Below are positions 42,011-46,389 of a stretch of 46,389 bases of DNA, in pieces (the stretch's first letter is position 1; every line of letters starts with the position of its first letter). The stretch spans positions 1 to 46,389 of the forward strand of contig JAUWQW010000007.1 of assembly GCA_030610885.1 (NCBI GenBank), read 5' to 3'. This stretch comes from Candidatus Aminicenantota bacterium. GTDB lineage: Bacteria > Acidobacteriota > Aminicenantia > UBA2199. A program made the position numbers and the translations under genes. The notes under the pieces were generated by a model. The model did not search any database. It saw nothing but the letters and a program-made list of their open reading frames with translations, and had not been told where the DNA came from.

Positions 42011-43651
42011 ATGGAAAAAAGAAAAATTGGAGTGTTATTTCTATTATCCTGTTTTTTTACATTCAACATTTATATTTTCTGCTGTACTATCATTGTAGCA
42101 GGCAAAGATGCTACTAAAGATGGATCAGTTATTGCATCCCATACTGATGCCTGTGAAAACTCACGACTGATGGTTGTTCCAGCAAAAAAATATAAAAAAG
42201 GAGCTCAAGCTCCCGTTTATCTTGGACTACAAGATCCCAAAATACCATTGGGGAAATTCGGTAAAATTATCGGTTATATCCCTCAAGTGGAAAAAACATA
42301 TGGCTATTTTCATTCTGGATATTCACATATCAATGAGCATCAACTGGCCATAGGAGAGAGCACTACATCTCAAAGAAAAGAGCTACATGTCAACTACACC
42401 ACCGGAGGACAAATTATAACCATTGAACAAGCAATGGTCTTTGCCTTGCAGCGATGTAAAAAAGCAGAATCTGCTCTAGAATTGATTACCTCTCTGATCG
42501 AAAAACACGGTTTTTTGCCTTCCTGTGCGAATGAATCAGAAACCATTGCCATTGCAGATCCCCAAGAAGTCTGGATTTTGGAAATATTCAGCGTAGGACC
42601 GGGTTGGACACCGAATAGTGGAAAATTAGGAGCAATATGGGCCGCCCAACGAGTTCCCGATGATCATATTGCAATTGTTCCAAATTGGAGCATCATTAAA
42701 GAAATTGATTTATCCAAATCGAATGAATTTAGAGCCTCAAAAAATTACAAACAATTTGCCATTGAACGGGGATGGTATGATCCTCAAAGCGGTAAACCAT
42801 TTATCTGGCAGGAAGTATATACACCAATTCTTGTAGAATGGGGACTCAGCCGCCTCTGGCTTTTTTACAGTACCTATTGCAAATCCTTGAAAAATTGGCC
42901 AAACAAGTATCTGGATAAACTTCATAAAAATTATGACCCCTACCATCAATACCTGGAGTCTCTTTCCTTTTATCCATTTTCTGCAAAACCGGATAAAAAA
43001 ATAACCGTTCAGGACATAATGAAATTTCAGCGCTCAACATTTGAAGGAACCATCTATGATATGACAGCGGATCATGATTGGTTTGTTCCAGATGGGAAGG
43101 GTAGTTTTGTAAAAAGCCCTTTAACTACACCTTTTCCCACTCCAGACATGCGAGCATTATTGGATATCAATTTCAGGCGGAATGTCTCCAAAGGTGGATA
43201 TGGAATGATCGCTCAATTGAGGAGTTGGCTTCCGGATCCAGTAGGCGGCATTTACTGGTATTTTGTTGACAATCAATATGTGAGTACCTATATCCCCATA
43301 TATACGGGAGTTCAACAAATCCATCCCTCCTATAAAATATTTAATCCTGATAAATACACAGAGAATTCTGTCAGATGGGGGATAGATTTTGTTGATAACC
43401 TCCTTTATTTAAAATTCCAGGAAGCTATAAAAGATGTAAGAAAAGTCAGGGATCCACTTGAAGCAACATTTTTTGAAGAATTGAGTATCATTGACAATAA
43501 AGCAGTCACCATGTTCAAACAGCGTCCTTCAAAAGCAAAAAAATATGTGACCCAACTCACCTGGAAACGAATGGACAAAATTCACAAAATGTATTTGAAA
43601 TTGCGTGATCAATTAATTACAAAATATACGAATAATCACGTTCGACCTTAA
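42011..43651 (+). CDS. Exported C69-family dipeptidase
   Basis: 546 residues. A hydrophobic N-terminal segment (about 5-24) leads straight into CCTIIVAGKDATKDGSVI, the N-terminal nucleophile region of peptidase family C69. Cleavage before C25 (or C24) would expose the catalytic cysteine. SHTDACENSRLMV, GYSHINEHQLAIGES and EVWILEIFSVGPGW match the PepD-type fold. It should hydrolyse dipeptides or short peptides outside the cytoplasm. AAGGAG precedes the ATG. Its composition is GC-richer than that of ilvC and NfeD on either side, and it lies within the repeat-bounded block, so it probably arrived by transfer. Confidence 0.88.
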   Translation: MEKRKIGVLFLLSCFFTFNIYIFCCTIIVAGKDATKDGSVIASHTDACENSRLMVVPAKKYKKGAQAPVYLGLQDPKIPLGKFGKIIGYIPQVEKTYGYFHSGYSHINEHQLAIGESTTSQRKELHVNYTTGGQIITIEQAMVFALQRCKKAESALELITSLIEKHGFLPSCANESETIAIADPQEVWILEIFSVGPGWTPNSGKLGAIWAAQRVPDDHIAIVPNWSIIKEIDLSKSNEFRASKNYKQFAIERGWYDPQSGKPFIWQEVYTPILVEWGLSRLWLFYSTYCKSLKNWPNKYLDKLHKNYDPYHQYLESLSFYPFSAKPDKKITVQDIMKFQRSTFEGTIYDMTADHDWFVPDGKGSFVKSPLTTPFPTPDMRALLDINFRRNVSKGGYGMIAQLRSWLPDPVGGIYWYFVDNQYVSTYIPIYTGVQQIHPSYKIFNPDKYTENSVRWGIDFVDNLLYLKFQEAIKDVRKVRDPLEATFFEELSIIDNKAVTMFKQRPSKAKKYVTQLTWKRMDKIHKMYLKLRDQLITKYTNNHVRP

Positions 43652-43704
43652 TAGAAACACCTTAAATACACTGCTGAAATAGATAAATAATTGGGATATA
43701 CTAC

Positions 43705-44448
43705 TCAAAAAAATTGATGGTGCTTGAATATGGAGTCAAATGTTGAAATAATGTAACTCCCAATCACCGTATTCTGATTCTCTTTCAGGATGAACAGTCT
43801 GCCCATATGAATGACATAGGGGTAAGGTGTAACAATATTTTTATATATTAAGGGAATTTTTATTTTTTCGATCAAATCCCCATTTAATTTTAACACATAA
43901 AACTCAGTATCATCTACTATTTTATTAAAAGTTTGTACATAGATTTTATTATCTGTTATTCTAAAGGTACGGTACCGGGGAAAATATTGAGGAACCTTTA
44001 TGATTTTTTTTGCCCGTTGCCACAATCCTTCTTTATTATGTTTATACAATTTCCAGATTTCTTCTTTCTGTCTGTTGGTGATTAATACCCTTTTAAAATC
44101 ACACTCTATACTATTCACTTTAATACCTCTTGCATTGTAAACATCTATATACCTACCATCCCGGCCTAAAATATAAATATTTTCTTGGTAAATCTGCAAT
44201 TCAGGTCCATAGGTTAATAAGTCTAGAAAAACCATTTTTGGGCCTTTAGAAAGAGTTTTTTCCGTATGAATTGATTTATTTATACTGCACAATAATTTGG
44301 TCTTCCTACCATTTCCATTATAGAGGTAAAAATCCAGCTGCCAATGTGGAAATCGGGTAACCTGAAATCCGACAAATCTCTTTTTAAAAGGAGTTAAACA
44401 ATAAGCAGCATAATCAGAAACCCGAAGATCTTTAATAAAATCCCCCAT
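43705..44448 (-). pseudogene. Probable N-terminally truncated beta-propeller protein
   Basis: 247 codons from the ATG at 44448. It consists of repeated strands of propeller type (ENIYILGRDGRYIDVYNARG, NKIYVQTFNKIVDDTEFYVL, GRLFILKENQNTVIGSY), as in 6-bladed NHL-like proteins. The same frame continues upstream of that ATG with propeller-like sequence (IYVGSRNKISRFTS), but without a start codon, and it runs into the 28-bp repeat at 44499-44526. No signal peptide or ribosome binding site is present. I infer that the 5' half was lost at the repeat junction. It might still be expressed as a short protein; confidence in truncation is moderate. Confidence 0.55.
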
Positions 44449-44498
44449 ACTTGTGAACCTGGATATTTTATTACGACTCCCAACATAAATAAAAATTA

Positions 44499-44526
44499 AA
44501 AAATAATTTGTTGATTTATTTCTTAA
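44499..44526 (+). repeat. 28-bp direct repeat, right copy
   Basis: Matches 41871-41898 at 27 of 28 bases. It contains the -35 element (TTGATT, 44511-44516) of the NfeD promoter, so this copy is likely the native junction and the left copy a duplication. Confidence 0.75.
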
Positions 44527-44539
44527 GATTAATTATAAT
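44511..44539 (+). promoter_or_regulatory. Sigma-70 promoter of the NfeD/SPFH operon
   Basis: TTGATT (44511-44516), 17-base spacer, TATAAT (44534-44539). The ATG at 44549 is nine bases past the -10 box, without a ribosome binding site, so the transcript is leaderless or nearly so. Confidence 0.7.
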
Positions 44540-44548
44540 ATTTTCATA

Positions 44549-45823
44549 ATGAAAAGAATTCTCATATTATCTTTAATATTAATATTTCCCCTTTTATTGA
44601 ATTCAGAAATCATTAAACTTAAAATTAAAGGACCTATTGATACAATTACTGATGAATATATTGTAAATTCTTTTAATGAGATAAAAACTAAAAAGAATCC
44701 TAAACTTGTAATTATTGAAATTGACACTCCTGGTGGATTTGATACTTCAATGAGAATTGTAATTAAACAAATCATGAATTCTCCGGTTCCAGTTGCAGTT
44801 TATGTATCTCCAAAAGGAGCAAGAGCAGCATCTGCCGGCTTCTTTATAACAATAGCAGCTGATATTGCAGTAATGGCTTCAGGAACAAATATGGGGGCTG
44901 CTCATCCAGTATCAGTAACAGGCTCAAAAATCGAAGATACAATGAAGGAAAAAATAATAAATGATGCTGCTTCATATATAAAAACCCTTGCTAAAAGCAG
45001 AAACCGAAATTTAGACTTGTGCGAAAAAGCAGTAAGAAAGAGCAAATCATATACAGCTGAGGAATGCTTGAAAAACAACTTGATAGACTATATTGCTGAA
45101 GATATAAATGACCTTATTGAGAAACTTGATAACAAAGAAATCAATATGATCAACAATAAAAAAATTGTCTTAAAATTAAAAGGGGAAAAGATAATTCCTA
45201 TTGAAATGAGTGGGAGACAGAAATTTTTAAGAACAATAACTAACCCTAACCTTGCTTACTTTCTTCTGATCTTTGGTCTAATCGGTCTATACCTTGAATT
45301 TACTCATGCTGGAGCAATAATTCCTGGAGTAATTGGAGGGATTTCACTACTTCTTGCATTTATGGCATTTCAGATTTTACCAATAAACTATATAGGGTTA
45401 TTCCTTATTCTTCTCTCTGTAGGATTTTTTATAGCAGAAATAAAAATTCAGGGATTTGGTATGTTTGGAATTGGAGGCATAATCTCTTTTTTACTTGGCT
45501 CCATAATACTAATAAATGCCCCTGTCCCTGAAATGAGGCCAGCAATGAGCATAATTATAACATTTACTTTGATTTTTGGTATCATGTTTTTATTTTTAAC
45601 ATATAAAGTTATAAAAGCAATGAAAAGAAAAACAGAAACTGGAAAAGAGGGACTTTCAGGAGAAATTGGTGTTGCAAGAACTGACATAAATCCTTATTCT
45701 GGGAAAGTCTTTGTTCATGGTGAATGGTGGAATGCTTTTTCTGAAAAAGAAATTCCAGCTGGGTCAAAGGTCAAAGTTGAATCAATTGAACAATTTAAAT
45801 TAAGAGTAACTATTTTTAAATAA
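44549..45823 (+). CDS. NfeD-family membrane protein with ClpP-class serine protease domain
   Basis: 424 residues, the long form. A signal sequence (about 1-19) is followed by a ClpP/SppA-like protease domain (about 20-200; IEIDTPGGFDTSM, nucleophile S95 in GARAASAGFF, candidate general base K135 in KEKIINDA), then four or five membrane helices (about 230-355) and a C-terminal OB-fold NfeD domain (GLSGEIGVARTDINPYSGKV, VHGEWWNAFSEKEIPAGSKV). Its usual partner, an SPFH protein, follows 18 bases later. The pair is thought to act in membrane quality control, with the protease cleaving the stomatin C-terminus in archaeal examples. Confidence 0.93.
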   Translation: MKRILILSLILIFPLLLNSEIIKLKIKGPIDTITDEYIVNSFNEIKTKKNPKLVIIEIDTPGGFDTSMRIVIKQIMNSPVPVAVYVSPKGARAASAGFFITIAADIAVMASGTNMGAAHPVSVTGSKIEDTMKEKIINDAASYIKTLAKSRNRNLDLCEKAVRKSKSYTAEECLKNNLIDYIAEDINDLIEKLDNKEINMINNKKIVLKLKGEKIIPIEMSGRQKFLRTITNPNLAYFLLIFGLIGLYLEFTHAGAIIPGVIGGISLLLAFMAFQILPINYIGLFLILLSVGFFIAEIKIQGFGMFGIGGIISFLLGSIILINAPVPEMRPAMSIIITFTLIFGIMFLFLTYKVIKAMKRKTETGKEGLSGEIGVARTDINPYSGKVFVHGEWWNAFSEKEIPAGSKVKVESIEQFKLRVTIFK

Positions 45824-45841
45824 TTATAAAAGGAGGTAAAT

Positions 45842-46389
45842 ATGCAATTTTCTGCATTAACAATAATTATTGTTGTATTATTCTTACTTTTTAACTGGAT
45901 CAAGATTCTAAAGGAGTATGAGAGAGGAGTTATCTTCAGACTCGGTAGAGTGCTTGATAAGCCAAAAGGCCCGGGTCTTATTTTGGTATTATACCCAATA
46001 GATAAAATTGTTAAGGTAAGTTTAAGGACAATTGTTCTCGATGTTCCACCTCAGGATGTAATCACAAAAGATAATGTTTCAGTTAAGGTCAATGCAGTTG
46101 TTTACTATAGGGTAATTGACCCTAAAAAAGCAATCATAGATGTTCAGGATTATCAATATGCAACATCACAATTATCCCAGACAACCCTTAGATCAGTTTT
46201 AGGGCAGGTTGAGCTTGATGATTTATTGTCAGAAAGAGAAACCCTGAATCAAAAATTACAGTCCATTATTGATGAACATACTGATCCATGGGGAGTTAAA
46301 GTTTCAATGGTTGAAATCAAATATGTGGATCTTCCTCAAGAAATGCAGAGATCAATGGCAAAACAGGCTGAAGCAGAAAGAGAAAGAAG
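45842..46389 (+). CDS. SPFH/slipin (stomatin-like) protein, 3' end outside the window
   Basis: 182 codons are present; the frame runs off the end. An N-terminal membrane hairpin (about 5-22) is followed by [20 protein letters not shown], the start of the SPFH domain, then [49 protein letters not shown] and the beginning of the coiled coil ([12 protein letters not shown]). It has a perfect AAAGGAGG site seven bases before the ATG. Slipins form oligomeric membrane scaffolds and work with NfeD, encoded directly upstream. Confidence 0.93.
   Translation, partial: MQFSALTIIIVVLFLLFNWIKILKEYERGVIFRLGRVLDKPKGPGLILVLYPIDKIVKVSLRTIVLDVPPQDVITKDNVSVKVNAVVYYRVIDPKKAIIDVQDYQYATSQLSQTTLRSVLGQVELDDLLSERETLNQKLQSIIDEHTDPWGVKVSMVEIKYVDLPQEMQRSMAKQAEAERER

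Overview
The window is a 46 kb AT-rich bacterial chromosome segment with short intergenic gaps, many ATGA overlaps and ATG starts that often follow an AAGGAGG-like Shine-Dalgarno sequence. The core genes (pyrR-pyrB-pyrC, coaX, nadK, pcm, glgC, efp, manC, ilvC, NfeD/SPFH, tRNA-Ala) are bacterial. DUF3857/transglutaminase proteins, a propeller-like fragment, an M16C protease, a C69 dipeptidase and a radical SAM protein with a C-terminal beta domain suggest a low-GC uncultured lineage, perhaps near Aminicenantota/Acidobacteriota. That placement is a guess from gene content. No phage, CRISPR array or complete insertion sequence was seen.

Layout. 1-2.9 kb: the tail of an exported beta-sandwich protein, a radical SAM/SPASM protein on the minus strand, a remnant of a REP-associated transposase, and a small exported protein behind a near-consensus sigma-54 promoter. 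3.1-8.7 kb: a plus-strand run pyrR-pyrB-pyrC, an MFSD1-like transporter, coaX and an unknown gene. 8.8-15.3 kb: a minus-strand region with a receiver protein lacking its phospho-acceptor, an ABC-2 permease overlapping an ABC protein with every ATPase motif lost, a membrane-anchored unknown protein, a 56-residue helix-turn-helix-like protein, and a normal ABC ATPase/permease pair. 15.5-19.0 kb: a soluble histidine kinase, its NtrC-type regulator and nadK. 19.3-25.7 kb (minus): DUF192 protein, pcm, an orphan peptide-type binding protein, and two overlapping DUF3857/transglutaminase-type proteins, one intact and one without its triad. 26.0-31.1 kb: four genes each joined by a 4-base overlap (small exported protein, membrane kinase with a PDZ-like domain, NtrC-type regulator, pseudouridine synthase). 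31.1-46.4 kb: glgC, efp, tRNA-Ala, a POT-like MFS gene, an M16C protease, manC, an alpha/beta hydrolase, ilvC, a 2.6 kb block bounded by 28-bp direct repeats, then NfeD and a truncated SPFH gene.

The most striking signal is the 12.15-12.66 kb control region. The 56-residue gene has a clear sigma-54 promoter (TGGCAT-N5-TTGCT) and three upstream copies of a 21-bp dyad (TGTGTAAA-N5-TTTACACA type) placed as enhancers would be. A histidine kinase and NtrC-type activator lie about 3 kb away, separated from it only by an ABC gene pair that is itself bounded by near-identical 20-bp direct repeats. I infer that the kinase/activator and the small gene may once have been adjacent divergent neighbours. 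A second sigma-54 promoter drives the small exported protein at 2.57 kb, and a second NtrC-type regulator is encoded at 29 kb.

A second theme is fold-preserved but catalytically stripped proteins encoded beside transport or enzyme partners: the ABC pseudo-ATPase, the pseudo-transglutaminase and the pseudo-receiver. All assignments come from reading motifs by eye; no database search was run.
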